A stretch of DNA of 64,000 nt, taken from NCBI GenBank assembly GCA_024220505.1, contig JAKZZE010000005.1, forward strand, positions 1,634,501-1,698,500. Direction: 5' to 3'. A model generated the notes under the pieces. It was not told the origin of the DNA. It made no database searches and was given only the letters and a program-made list of their open reading frames with translations. Origin of the DNA: Rhizopus arrhizus. Taxonomy: Eukaryota; Mucoromycota; Mucoromycetes; Mucorales; Rhizopodaceae. Made by a program: the position numbers and the translations under genes. Positions 11,561-22,567 of the stretch are shown piece after piece (position 1 is the stretch's first letter; the number at the start of each line of letters is the position of its first letter).

Positions 11561-12728
11561 ATGTCAGCACCTGAAGAACAATATCAAGATGAAAACGAGT
11601 GTAAGTGATATTCAGCATTATATATATATATATATATATATTGTCTTTACTCTAATTATAACTCCTTATCGTTTGTGCTTATTCCAAAGTGCACAGCGAC
11701 CTTCTTACTTTTAAGTTACAAACGGACCAATTGCCTGGCAAGGATCGAATTAGTAAAATGATTTTGAGATCAACAAGTGTGGTTGATCTTATCGCATCCG
11801 ATCTACTGGACGTTGCAAAAGGAACGTACACAACTGCAAGCTCTGAATGGCAAAATGGATCCTGTAGCGATATCTTGTATATTCCTCGCCTAGGTATCCA
11901 AAAGTCACTCCCTCCAATTCTAATAGAGGTACAGCTGATAGTTAATGAAGCTTTTATGCAACGATTGCTCCAATACTGTCAAATTGTCCAACAACTATAT
12001 AAAACATATCCGTTGGTTTTGATATTTTGCACTGATAAATTGTCTCCCTCAACTTTGATTACCAAGTTCAAACCTGCCAATAACAAGCCATGGATGCAAT
12101 CTATTATTTGTTGTGACTTTTGGGCAAAGTCATGTTACCTTATATCAAAATCAACTTTATCAATTGAAGAACCTGATGTCAGCATTTCACCCTTATTAGC
12201 CTTATCAACTTTTCTTCTTGAACAATCACCAACCTTATACGGTCATTCCTATCCTCATAATCCCACCATCCAGATGCTGTATCGCCTTGCTAAGGAGTCC
12301 ATTCAAGTAGAGGGTGAAAAAGAGCAAGATTTTGTGGATATTGTTGATGTGATTTGTTCCAACAACGAAAGATTACTGCACAAAGTAGAAGATTCCCTCA
12401 CAAATGTTCCTGGCACCTTAAAAACCAAAAAATAGTATCTTGTGCACTGGAGTTTAATCGGTCGGCTAAAAGAAAGTACGTGACCTTAGAGGACACTGAC
12501 TCGTCTTTAGAACCTCTACCAAGCTGCAGTCTTAGAAAAATAACATCAGAAGATTCCAGTATGCAAGATGATTTTGAATTTATTACCAATTACCGCAAAA
12601 ATAACATTGGGAAGATGAACTGGAGTCATTGTTTGCAATTAGCACAAGAAGATGATCTGTGCAAACGGTTTTCGACTGTTGAGGGCATTCGCTCCTTTTT
12701 TTACCATGCAAGAAAAAATAAAAATTGA
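11561..12728 (+). pseudogene. PD-(D/E)XK nuclease-like protein, one frameshift
   Basis: Exon 1 (11561-11600) and exon 2 (from 11690) join across an 89-bp intron (donor GTAAGT, acceptor CCAAAG) to give ...NENELHSDLLTFK. The first frame stops at 12435. The natural continuation (IVSCALEFNRSAKRKYV to the stop at 12728) is one frame off, and the switch point is a run of six A at about 12427-12432. The full product would be about 358 aa. The signature is GSCSDILYIPRLG followed about 19 residues after the Asp by ILIEVQ. This Asp...Glu-X-Gln pattern is typical of PD-(D/E)XK nuclease folds of the Rpn/transposase-associated kind. I recall similar repeated proteins in Mucorales but cannot verify that here. 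The gene sits in the loop of a long inverted repeat and may belong to a mobile element. The frameshift could be real decay or a sequencing error. Confidence 0.55.
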
Positions 12729-12878
12729 TATCTTCATTATACCGTACTCTCTTCATATCACTACAACATATTCCCTTTATTTCATTAAGGTGTTTCTCCT
12801 ATACTTTTCCACCTCTTTAAAAACTTATAAAATGAAGTCAATGTGAATTAACCAGACTAAAGATATCGATTCATTTTT

Positions 12879-13162
12879 ATGTACAAATTCAGTGCATATC
12901 ATGATCACTTCGAAGCTTACGCATGGGTCCAAAGGTACAAATCACGTCAATTGTCTCAGCAGCAACTGTATGTAACAGCAAACTTATTTGGAATAGATCT
13001 TGGTACGTAGAACTTACTCGTTATGTGTATCCTAACTAACAGATATTCATTACCGCATTTAAAAGTGACAAACAGACCGGTTAGATCAACATCTCCACTG
13101 TCACCAGGAAGAGTGGCTAACACAGGTCATAATGAATGGTATCCCTTTTTTATTATATTATG
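12879..13162 (+). pseudogene. Small spliced ORF remnant, unidentified
   Basis: An ATG-started frame at 12879 (MYKFSAYHDHFEAYAWVQ...) runs to a good donor (GTACGT) near 13003. After a possible short intron ending in AAAAG it continues as VTNRPVRSTSPLSPGRVAN before a stop near 13161. I do not recognise it. It adjoins an integrase scrap on the other strand and may be a truncated gene or element fragment. Confidence 0.25.
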
Positions 13163-13490
13163 ACGCTGATATTGTATGGTTACAAGCTCTTACCAACTGA
13201 ATCGAGTCTGACTTTAAGCTCGACCAGTAGGTACATTTGCGCTTCAGTGTGTTTAATAGGGCTACACTACTATAGTGACCTTTACTATGCTCATAGACTA
13301 AGAGTTTTTTACGCTCTCTAAACGTAGGCAGAATAAAATATTCACCACTTTCAACGTCAGGAGGTGCCTCCATGACCGCAGCACTAGTTCTCATTATCGC
13401 TTTATCCCCACCCAGTTCATTTGACGCCCACGCCAAGTGAATGTCAATTTCTTGCTTAGCATTTGGAGGATTCAGTCTCAAAGAGCTCAC
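13158..13490 (-). pseudogene. Ty3/gypsy integrase zinc-finger fragment
   Basis: A minus-strand ORF ends in LVYEHSKGHYSSVALLNTLK, then YWSSLKSDSIQLVRACN. The His-X3-His and the downstream Trp and Cys match the H2C2 zinc-binding domain at the start of retroviral-type integrases. The second Cys and the whole catalytic core are missing. It is a short relic of an LTR retrotransposon not otherwise present here. Confidence 0.55.
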
Positions 13491-14046
13491 CAGTCAATTT
13501 TTTCTAATTCAGCATTTTCCTTGTCAAGAGAATTTAGAAGATTATTGGTGTTATTATCACGCCTATCAGCTTCAAGTACTTCATCAATGAAGCTCTTGTC
13601 ATCATAGGTAGGAGGCAGGTAAGCCATTGGTTTGGACCTCCAAGTTTTGCATATAATCGTCGTTATTGGTTAAACTCATTATTTCAAATTCACGTTTAAT
13701 AGTGATGTTATTATAATTTCTAATCCTCTTAGTGTCATGAACTGACATCAAGAAATAGTAATTAATAATGGTTTGAGAAATAATCACGCCAATTATTATA
13801 TGATTGTCCGCATTGCTTATACTATGACTTATGTTATTCCTTTTATGTTAACTTTATATACTTCATGACTTACTTCGAACAAGTACTTATTCTTCTTAAC
13901 TTATGACTATCTATTATGCTAATCTTATTGGTGTCAAATCATATTATATATTATGATTGATTACAGCTTATTCTTATTAGAATATCATTCATTATTGTAT
14001 CATTTAACATAATTTTTCAGTATAAATACGATGTAAACTTTAAGAA
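13491..14046. other. Intergenic AT-rich segment
   Basis: Strongly AT-rich sequence between the integrase relic and minisatellite array 3. No gene, RNA or clear repeat was found. Confidence 0.4.
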
Positions 14047-14150
14047 ATGTTTACGTCTACAACGTCTACAACGTCTACAACGTCTACAACGGATACAACG
14101 GATACAACGGATACAACGGATACAACGAATATAACGAATATAACGAATAT
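14047..14150. repeat. 9-bp minisatellite, array 3 (inverted)
   Basis: Tandem units ACAACGTCT, ACAACGGAT and ACGAATATA, the reverse complement of arrays 1 and 2, run directly into the 5' end of transposon copy B. The repeat therefore lies at the same transposon end in both arms of the inverted repeat. The last units (ACGAATATA) resemble the transposon edge itself. Confidence 0.88.
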
Positions 14151-14265
14151 AACGGCCCCACCCCCAAAGTTTGTTTTCCAATTAACCAAAATCGCTTTGG
14201 CCTCGACTGAAATTCGCTTTTGCATCGCTCGAAATTCGTTTGTGTTATATCATCAAGTTCGTTTT

Positions 14266-14299
<34 letters not shown>

Positions 14300-15248
14300 G
14301 ATTTCAAATGAACAACAACTTCTTTTACGAAGATGAACAAGGCAACATCTTGAATGAGCAAGGTGATGAGGCAATGGATTTAGTGGAGGAAGTCGACCTT
14401 TACAATGTTGGTGCTTATTGACTCTGTCTCAATACTGGGCATTCCAAAGTCACTTCCCGCCAAAGCTACAGGAGAGCTTGATACAAAAATGGAAGAAATA
14501 GCTAAAGAGCTAGCTACAGAATCAGTAGCTGGCAGAAAGTATAATGTTTACTCTAACAAGCAGAAGGCAGTTTTCTATTACTTTAATAGGATCAAGCTGT
14601 GGAAGGCTGCCCTTTCTGACCGCAAAACTAAGGTTGAGCCATGTACGGCGCAAAAGTGGGCAAAGTGACTCAAGGAAGATCCCAGTTGGAAAATTTAAGA
14701 GAAGCAAACAAACCAGTCAAACAGAAAGCCTTTGCAACTTCAAGAAGAGCACAAGCATCACTTGATTGATTTTTTTCGATGAGTATCCTCAAGCAACAAG
14801 GCACGATTCAGTAGAGAGTTTGACGGAAGCGTTCGAGAATTTCAGCTTGAAAGAAACTTCTGTGTTGGAGACTTTATTCTTTATGAGTACAACCTGACCT
14901 CCAAGAGAGCAACCTTGCAATCTTTGGCAAGGAATAGCGCTGAGAATCTCGAAAAATGTTATCAATGGGCTCAGAGATGGGTGGAGACTACTGACATGAA
15001 CTATCTTACCAATTGCGTTTCTGTGGATGAAGCTGGTTTCAATATCAACACGAGAAGCCTTAATGCCCTCGTTCAGTTAGAGGTACACCAGCAATAGTCA
15101 AAACGCCAACTAACCACTCGTGCCATCACGCATACTATAATTGGGAGCTATAATGGCTCAGGATGTAATTTCAATTGAGATCAGGGAGTCTTTAAACCCC
15201 AAGAAAGTAAAGGTCGATGGAAGCAGAAAGAGAAAGATGCCTGTAGTG

Positions 15249-15323
<75 letters not shown>

Positions 15324-15843
15324 CAAAAAGAACTTTTACTGGATAATACATGAAGTCTATTTCTAAGACGTTAGATGAGATGAACAAGTTCCCTGAAAAG
15401 AGAAATTTCTATATCGTTATGGACAATGCACCAATCCATACCTCACAGGATATCACAAACTTAATCAAGATTAGAGACTATGAAGCTATATATCTGCCTC
15501 CATATTCTTCTGAGCTGAACTCGATTGAAAACTTCTGGTCAGTCGTCAAAAATTCAGTCAAACGAAGTGTATTTCAAGAAACCGAAGATTTGAGCCATTT
15601 GCAAACACGAACCTTGGCCAATGAAAAGGCGAACTTTGGGCCGTAAGAAAAGCGAATTTCAGTCGGAACTTTAGGGGGGTGGAGTCGCTGTAATTTATTA
15701 AGTGATCAATTGAGACTCAAAAAAGTGACCAATTGATTCTCAAAATATTGACCAATTGGGACTCATAAAAGTGTCCAATTGAAATTTAAAAAGCGACCAA
15801 GTTTTTCAAAAAAGTGACCCACTGACGGCGGAAAGACAGTATT
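14151..15843 (+). mobile_element. Defective IS630/Tc1-like DNA transposon, copy B (right arm of inverted repeat)
   Basis: Nearly identical to copy A in inverted orientation, including the same frameshifts, a 73-nt A tract (15249-15321) and a 30-nt T tract (14268-14297). It keeps about 35 bp at the 5' terminus (the CCACCCCCAAAGTTTG region) that copy A lacks, and more units of the ~22-bp repeat outside its 3' end (about 15700-15825). The arm ends at GCGGAAAGACAGTATT (15828-15843), the complement of the left boundary of copy A. Confidence 0.8.
14309..15646 (+). pseudogene. IS630/Tc1-type DDE transposase pseudogene, copy B
   Basis: Same broken gene as copy A on the plus strand. It has MNNNFFYEDEQGN (from 14309), KVEPCTAQKWAK, CVSVDEAGFN, VMDNAPIH and YLPPYSSELNSIENFW, spread over three frames and interrupted by 73 A. 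A 1-2 nt difference near 14860 shifts the frame relative to copy A. Because both copies share the other lesions, they descend from one already dead element. Confidence 0.82.
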
Positions 15844-15961
15844 TTATACTTTAAATTGTATTTAATGGCTGTAATTAAAAATCAAGAATCTTAAAAAAAA
15901 TTTTTTTTTGGTAAAACATGAATTTTTAATTTTTTACTAATAATAATGAAAGAGGGGGGTA

Positions 15962-16527
15962 TTAAGAAATGACTCTACTACTTTTATGATTTACTATTGG
16001 GGGAGAAATGCTCTTTTTTTCTTTTTTATAGTTCTTTCTTGGATAAGTAATCAAATCTTTTTTCATGCCATCTAATAATGCAGAAGGATAATCATATTGT
16101 TGCAAAGACATCAATTGTCCCTCAATCACTTTTGAGCCGAGTACTTGTACATCGATTTGTAAATACCGATCACATATATCAGCTGTTTGATTATAAGGTG
16201 AGATTAAGGAAAGCATAGGCTTATTCCCTTTGTGTTTGCTTGTTTTTGTCAAGGAAGCCATTTGTGAGAATTCTTTGGAATATAAATAAAGATGACTTTG
16301 TCCTTTGCTGCTGTCCTTTTCTAATTTACGGTGAATCCATGTCTGTAAGTCACGTGGTCGTACAGAGTCAATCAAGACAAGATCTGTATTTTGTTCTTTA
16401 CAGTTTTCATTACAGAGTGGTGTCATTGCGTAACCACTAATTTTAAGTTAGAATACGAAAATAAAATATAAAAAAAAAAAAATTACCTTCCGTCTTCAAT
16501 CAAAGGATATTGTTGTTGGATTGTCAT
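15962..16527 (-). CDS. Hypothetical protein, 171 aa
   Basis: Two exons, 16487-16527 and 15962-16436, joined across a 50-bp intron (donor GTAATT, acceptor AATTAG). The splice creates ...LIEDGSGYAMTPLC and the total length is an exact multiple of three. The protein has no signal peptide or membrane segment. Features are LVLIDSVRPRDLQTWIH (residues ~31-50), YLYSKEFSQMASL, DRYLQIDVQVLG with KVIEGQLMSLQ, and a Lys-rich C-terminus. I do not recognise the family. It starts 117 bp downstream of the bZIP stop codon on the same strand, so the two could share a promoter region or be read through. Confidence 0.65.
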
Positions 16528-16643
16528 TGAGGATCCACCGACAGTCAGCCTGTTGTCGACTGAGATCCTTGAAGGTAAGGTAAACAAAGCGAATGAGAAG
16601 AAAAGGATCTATGATTGGATGTGAGTAGTGGTTGCTATGGTTA

Positions 16644-17501
16644 TTATTCATCATTTACCATAAAGACCACACCGGTTGCTTTAGAAGTTTTAGTGTTTGT
16701 ATTACTTTTTATATTCAATCTTTGTTTCAGTTCTGTATTCTCCTTTTCAAGTTCCTTTACTTTCTTTTCCAGCTCATCCACCTGTCCGTGTAGCTTCTCG
16801 TTCTCTTCTTCTAACGAATTCAAATGTTCTCTCTTTCTCTTTCTAGACAATAAAGCAGCCGCACGATTTTTAATTAGTCTTTCTTGTCTCTTGGCTAATT
16901 GGGCCATCTTTTGTGCTTCTTGTTCACTTGTCAGCAACACGTTTTCTTGTTGCTGTTCCTGATAGCCTTGTTCTGGCTTTGGCTGTTCTTGTTCTTGTAA
17001 TTGTTGTGCTTCAAGTTTGATGATTGCTTCTGCAGGCGATGATGATGATGTTGTTGTTGTTGTTGTTGTTGCAGAGGTAGGACGAGGTGCAAGTGGTTTG
17101 GGTGCCAGAAGACTGGGTTGTGCAGGCTGCATGACCGGTACAACCTCACGCTTCTTTCGTCCTCTTTTCTTTTTAGGTGGCTCAGACGATAGGCTGTTGG
17201 AAGGTAAAGAAGGTGTGGATAAAAAGAAGGGAAATGTATTCAAAAGATCAGGTTGCTGTTGTTCAAGTAAACAAGGATCCATGGTTGAAGTCCAATCGTT
17301 TATTAATAAATCACCACTATTACTCATATCTAACAAAAAGTCGTTGGCTACTTGTTTTTCAGGTGAATAACCTCCAGCAGATGAAGAAGATGTGGTTGAA
17401 TTGGGTGGTGATAAAGGTGCTTCAGTAGATAAATAATCCACATTCAAATAATCTGCCATAAAATCATCTTCAGGTTCAAGTTTGATATTGTAATTTGACA
17501 T
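16644..17501 (-). CDS. bZIP transcription factor
   Basis: Intronless ORF of 285 aa. Residues ~1-100 are acidic and Ser/Pro-rich with Asp-Asp-Phe patches, a probable activation region. PPKKKRGRKKRE at about 108-119 is a likely nuclear signal or AT-hook-like patch. A polyThr/Ser and Gln-rich linker follows. The basic region is KNRAAALLSRKRKREHL (about 210-227). It leads into a leucine zipper with heptads LNSLEEENEKLHGQVDELEK and on through KELEKENTELKQRL. The basic region resembles the ATF6/CREB3/Hac1 group, but no transmembrane segment follows the zipper, so it is a soluble nuclear factor. The target is unknown. Confidence 0.9.
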   Translation of the reverse strand: MSNYNIKLEPEDDFMADYLNVDYLSTEAPLSPPNSTTSSSSAGGYSPEKQVANDFLLDMSNSGDLLINDWTSTMDPCLLEQQQPDLLNTFPFFLSTPSLPSNSLSSEPPKKKRGRKKREVVPVMQPAQPSLLAPKPLAPRPTSATTTTTTTSSSSPAEAIIKLEAQQLQEQEQPKPEQGYQEQQQENVLLTSEQEAQKMAQLAKRQERLIKNRAAALLSRKRKREHLNSLEEENEKLHGQVDELEKKVKELEKENTELKQRLNIKSNTNTKTSKATGVVFMVNDE

Positions 17502-17676
17502 TTCTTATTTTTTTTTTTATAAAAAAGAAAGAGAAAATGACTAGAAAAGGCGTTTTTTGATATATTTATACTTTGAAATTCCGTCAATAGAAGCTGAAAT
17601 TAAATTATTTAAATTATTAGCAGCGGACAGACGATAGAAATAATAATAATAAAAAAAAGGGCAATAAAAGAATGCT

Positions 17677-19443
17677 TTATTGACGTTCCCATCCTTGAGA
17701 CTTGTTGAATAATTGAGGTGGAATACCTATTGATTTTGTTAATATAATTGTATTCTTATTGAATAATTACCATTTGTCATAACATAAGGTGGGATGGGAT
17801 GCATCATATCTCTTTGTATAGGAAATTGTCCTTGGATAAGAGGAAGATGATGAGGTGGCATGGGCACACCAGTAAGAGGTAAAGGCGGTGGTTGCATCAT
17901 TAGATGAGGAGGCAAAAATGATTCATTAGGTCTTGGTGGTATCATTTGACTCATAGGGAAACTATCCATCATTTGTTGATGAGGTGCTTGATAAGGAAAG
18001 AATGGTACGGGTTGTTGTTTAACAGTTGTATCTCTACTAATATTTGATAATGATTTACTTGTTTGCATTGAAGGAGAAGAACGTGCGCTCATTTGACGCA
18101 AGACAGCAGTTGGTAAATTTGTATTACTAAAACGATGATGAGGTAAAGTAGGAGTGGATGGTTTACTGTTTGTCTTATTTAATGAAATAGGCAGCTCATT
18201 GATAGGTGTCGTAGGCATAGACGATTGTTGTCTGTTCTCCTCTTCAATAACAGGCTATGATATACATGTAAATAATCAATGGTAGTATTTAACCATTTAC
18301 CTTTGGCTGTGATAATATCTGAAGTACTCTATTAAATCCAATAGCATCAGTATTATCATCAACATCATCACTCTTCTTTTTGGCTCCCAATGATCGCAGA
18401 ATATCATCCTCAGATAATACTCGAACATTATTACTGTTTTCTGTTGATTGTTGGCTTATTCTGCCATTACCAAATAAATCATTTACACTGATTGATCTTG
18501 GTTCAATCCCAATTTCTTTTTCTTTTTCTTCTTCTTCTTCATCTTCTTCACGTTTCGCAAAGAATTTAGCAAAACGTGAACCAGTTTGATTGTCACGACG
18601 GGTTGGTAATACTTCAGTTTCATGAATAAAAAATTCATCAAATCCATTCTTTTGATCAAGAGTCAAGAAGGAGAATGCCTGTTCTGCTTCTATATACAAT
18701 CATTCAGTCTTCACATATAGTTTACTTTATATTTACCTTTTTGTTCTCTTTTTTCATCAACTCCATCCTTTCTCTTCATAGAAGACTTCCATGATTCTAA
18801 ATCATTAACCGTTGTGCTTTCTTTTTGTTCTTTTGGTTCATAATCTAACCATTCAGGTATTCTTTCATTATTATGCTCATCCGATTTCACTCTATTGGAT
18901 TGATTATTATTGTAGTGATGATGATTGTGATGAATATCTCTTTTGTTATTATTATATCGTTTATGTGGTGATTGATTCGTATATTTTGGCTTATTGAATC
19001 CTTTTTCTCCTCCTACATAGTTACCACGATGTGTACGATTATTGTTGTTATTGTCAAGCTATAGTAATATGTTAATTGATTACTGTAATCTATCTTGTCA
19101 TAACCTACCTTGTGTCTCATCTGTTTTTCGTCATTCTTTTTTAGTCCACCATATAAAGAGGAAACAAAATTTGCTTTTTGTGGAGTAAGTAAAACATTCT
19201 TGTCTTGAACTGTTGTACGAAGTATACTTGAACCATTTAATATATTTTTTAAAATAGGAGAGCCTGGGTCCTCACTTCTTATACAATTAATTGTTTCTTT
19301 CTTTCTTTATTAATTTCGTTTGCTTACCCAAACCAAGTTGATAAACAAGGCAAAGAATCTGGCTTTTTTACAAGTGGACTGTCATGAATTTGAATCATCT
19401 GTTCTTTCGTATAACGAATCACTTCTTTTTTAAAATCGACCAT
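17677..19443 (-). CDS. eIF4E-transporter-like protein (4E-T)
   Basis: Six exons give 508 aa: 19328-19443, 19109-19274, 18737-19058, 18301-18689, 17771-18254 and 17677-17726. All introns are 44-53 bp GT-AG and the phases add up exactly. Residues 11-19 read YTKEQMIQI, matching the eIF4E-binding consensus Y-X4-L-hydrophobic (Met in the Leu place) as in 4E-T/EIF4ENIF1. A Asn/His-rich disordered part follows. FDEFFIHETEVLP and SRFAKFFAKRE lie around residue 260; the latter recalls the SRFSRWF block of 4E-T. The rest is Ser/Gln/Pro-rich with a proline-methionine C-terminus. In the known family the protein binds eIF4E and represses or decaps mRNA in cytoplasmic P-bodies. Assignment rests on short motifs, so it is tentative. 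Confidence 0.65.
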
Positions 19444-20320
19444 CTTTTTCTAAATTAAAAGTTAACAAGACGAATGTATAATAAAATCTTTTTTCCTTTC
19501 TTTATTTACTTGTTCTTTATTTTTTATGCTTTTTTTTTATTAGTTCCTATAGAAAGAAGGGGGAGAAGGAAAAGAAAAAAAAAAAAGAACTATTTTTTAA
19601 ACTGGGAGTCCAGAAAAAACGTGACGTGTCTGATATGCTAATTAAGTTGATTTTTTTTTCTCTTTTCATCTTCATTTCTCCCCTTGTATTGAATACTTTC
19701 TTTTATGGAAAGAGGAGAAGAGGAAGCGTCTTACTTTCATTTGCTTTTTTCTTGGATAAGTCGCATGAAATATTCAGCTTTTTCGTGAAACCCAGAGTTA
19801 CGTTAAACAGAAAGTGGTCTTTACATACACGACAACGCTTTTTGAATGCGATAAAAAAACAACTGGCTATAACATACAGCATTTGAGAGGTGTTTGATCT
19901 AGTGAAAGATGGAAACAAGATGAACGCGGTGCTGATTGCTGTATGCAGTAATTCAAAGTCTCAATGTAAACACAATGCCGACAAATGTCGGAGTTACGTT
20001 TTATTCCGAAATTACTGGTATATTTTTGAGAAAAAAATTCGTGCAAATAAAATCGAAAAATAGTGCAAAAGCGTAGAAGCAGGAAGAAAGATTAGTGCAA
20101 AACAATAATGAGTACATATAATAAAAGAAATGAAAAAATTAGTAGGTAGAAAATAGATAATATATCAATAACATGAAACTTACCAATAATACGAAACCTA
20201 CATTCAGTGATAAAAGGTGCAGCAACCGAATGTTGATAAACAAAGTACCAAGCTATTTAAATTCAAGCTTACCAAAGTGCATCTAGGGTGACACAGGGTT
20301 CTAGGTAAAACTCGTCGTTC
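19444..20320. other. Intergenic
   Basis: Upstream region of the 4E-T-like gene with T/A-rich tracts, then AT-rich sequence to the next LINE fragment. An 86-codon plus-strand frame at 19626 is rich in Phe and Lys from homopolymers and I do not regard it as a gene. Confidence 0.4.
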
Positions 20321-20329
20321 TTCATTCTC

Positions 20330-20930
20330 TTCAGATCTTCTTCTTCTAGTTGGGCCTCTTCTTCACAGTCCGTGACGATTTCGATCCTTTAGATCCATCA
20401 ATCATTCGCGACCCTACTCTCGTCAATGAACCCATTGACTGCAAAGTAAAGCAAGCTCGCAAAGCATTCCTCCATAGAATCTGTGCCGCCCTCCGGCGAT
20501 TCAGAACTCCTATTTACAATGCTATTGCCAACTTCTTTATCCAGTCTGGTTTTATTGACCTCGAAGAATTAGCGTCGTATAACCTTGCGTCACCATACAA
20601 GTATCGCACAGGACATATTCTTGACCATGTATAGACTCTGTGAATAGATACCCAACATGTTCATCCAACTGCTTGTACCATCCTTTATGAACCTAACTAC
20701 CTACTTCACATAAAAAGATCCGCCAACTTCGTCAGCCGGCCTCACACTGATGCCTATGATACGTATTTCCCTCATTACTCGTTCACATTCTTTTTTTTTC
20801 TTTTTTTGCCCTTGCTTTCATAAGGGATTTTTTAGCTTCTTTTACATCTTATTTGATCTGGCTTGGGCAATTATGGTGCCTTGAAAAGCCGCGTGCTCAT
20901 TTAAGCCTATAAATAAATATTTCGTTTAAA
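20330..20930 (+). mobile_element. LINE-like 3' end fragment
   Basis: An open stretch (FFTVRDDFDPLDPSIIRDP... to a stop at about 20634) is followed by a 3' tail with CACACTGATGCCTATGATACG, GATCTGGCTTGGG, CGTGCTCATTTAAGCC and TATAAATAAATA. The tail matches the ends of the fragments at 7.0 kb and, more distantly, 31.1 kb. The coding part is Arg/Lys-rich (KAFLHRICAALRRFRTPI) and I could not place it in a known domain. It is probably a 5'-truncated copy. Confidence 0.4.
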
Positions 20931-21765
20931 CGTATAACATTAAGGACATGGCATGTCGCATCTGTATTTAATATTATCGTATAATAAATTAAGATCCGTG
21001 TATAAACAAACAAGTTTCTGTGATTGCACTACAAAGAACAAATTTTACTTGCTAAGCTTATATATAAGATAGCACGAGCTTTTATTCTTTTATTTTCATA
21101 TATCTTCCTGATACGATCATTAGACATCAAAAATTACATTTTTCATTCTTTTTGGAATAAAATTTGTTCATCTAAAAGACAGGAAGGATTTTTAATGCTA
21201 TAAAGAGATTTTATTTTCTTTAAACTCTATTACTTATAATATGAATAGAGTAACGGTTGTTTCAATCAGTTCAAAAAAAAAAAGATAAAGTAAAAAATTG
21301 AATACAAATGCTGTGGATAGATTAGCTAATCAGATCAACTAAAGATTGTTTGTTTTTATGATTTCTGTGTTTTAATGCGCTGAGATATCCAGTTCACCAT
21401 CATGAATCACACAATTCCTTGTAGAATTGATGAATCAAAGTGTGATGTTGTTTTGTTTACTATTGATGAAAATGAATAGCTCATAAATTTATTATCTTGC
21501 TCTATTTCATTAAATTGTTTAAATCTTAATGAATAGTAAAGGGTTTTATCTAATTTGACGTTATAAGCTAAACTCAAATAGAAGATAAGGACTTATCTTC
21601 CCTTCCGATTAATTACTAGTTGCGTAACAACTCATCCACTCCATGAAAATTGTACGGTATAAACGGGCTTTTGAGTTACACAAAATACGCAAGCTGACAT
21701 AAAAGTCCCACCGTATTCGAATTCGATCCTCTCCCCTTTTTTTTCTTTTTATTTTCTCACACACA
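20931..21765. other. Intergenic
   Basis: AT-rich, no gene found. The last ~60 bp before 21766 hold a C/T-rich tract (CTCTCCCCTTTTTTTTC) typical of a promoter or 5' leader of the cytidine deaminase. Confidence 0.4.
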
Positions 21766-22455
21766 ATGACTTCAATCACTCAAGATTTAAAAGATTCTTT
21801 ATTTCAAAAATCTTTAAAAGGTAAAATTGTTAGCAACGATATATCAATAGTATGGATGCATCTTAATTTTAAAAAATAGCAAAAGAATATTCTTATTCTC
21901 CTTATTCTAAATTTCGTGTGGGAGCTGCTCTTTTAGCTGAAGATGGAACTATAATCACAGGTAGACGAAAAGTACGAAATAAAAGAAAGATAAACTCATT
22001 ATTTTAAGGCTGTAATGTTGAAAATGCATCTTTTGGTAATTGTCTTGTACAATTTATTTAAAGGAGTTATGCTAATATATTCTTAGGTGGTGCTATTTGT
22101 GCAGAGAGAACAGCTTTTGTTAAGGCAGTGGTAATTATTTATAAACGCCAATCTATCCATTTTGTTCAATATGCTTCTGTAGAGTGAAGGTATTCATAAG
22201 TTTGTTGCTTTGGCTGTTTCTTCCGATCAAGAAGATTTTGTTACACCCTGTGGAATATGCAGGTAATGATGTTATTATTCTGATTTATTTCTTTATATAA
22301 CTTTCATTAGACAATTTATATCAGAGTTCGTCTCTGAATCTTTACCAGTTTATCTTGTAAACACAAAAGGAGAACATCGAGAATATACATTTGGTCAATT
22401 ATTACCACTCGCATTCGGTTTAAATGCTGGTCAAAAGTACCTTCAAAATGCATGA
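21766..22455 (+). CDS. Cytidine deaminase
   Basis: Six short exons (21766-21820, 21880-21960, 22009-22035, 22087-22130, 22183-22262, 22311-22455) encode 143 aa, with introns of 48-59 bp. The product carries the full zinc-dependent deaminase signature: CNVENASFGG, then CAERTA (Cys zinc ligand, Glu proton shuttle), then PCGICRQ (two Cys zinc ligands). YSPYSKFRVGAALL at the N-terminus is also typical. Length and motif spacing match the tetrameric pyrimidine-salvage enzymes that convert cytidine and deoxycytidine to uridine and deoxyuridine in the cytosol. No exon is long enough to appear as a sizable ORF. It is followed 112 bp later by the IF-3 gene on the same strand. Confidence 0.95.
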
Positions 22456-22567
22456 AATGGATCTTTTTCCTTATAAAGTAATGTGACGGTCAATGCGGTT
22501 TTCTTTTCTTTTTTTTTCTTTCAAACAGGGGCTAAATAAAAGCTTTTACTTCTTTTTAAATTACATA

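Noticed and set aside
19626..19918. Opposed 86- and 71-codon ORFs
   Set aside because: Low-complexity, T/A-tract driven, no recognised domain, no intron joins to neighbours.
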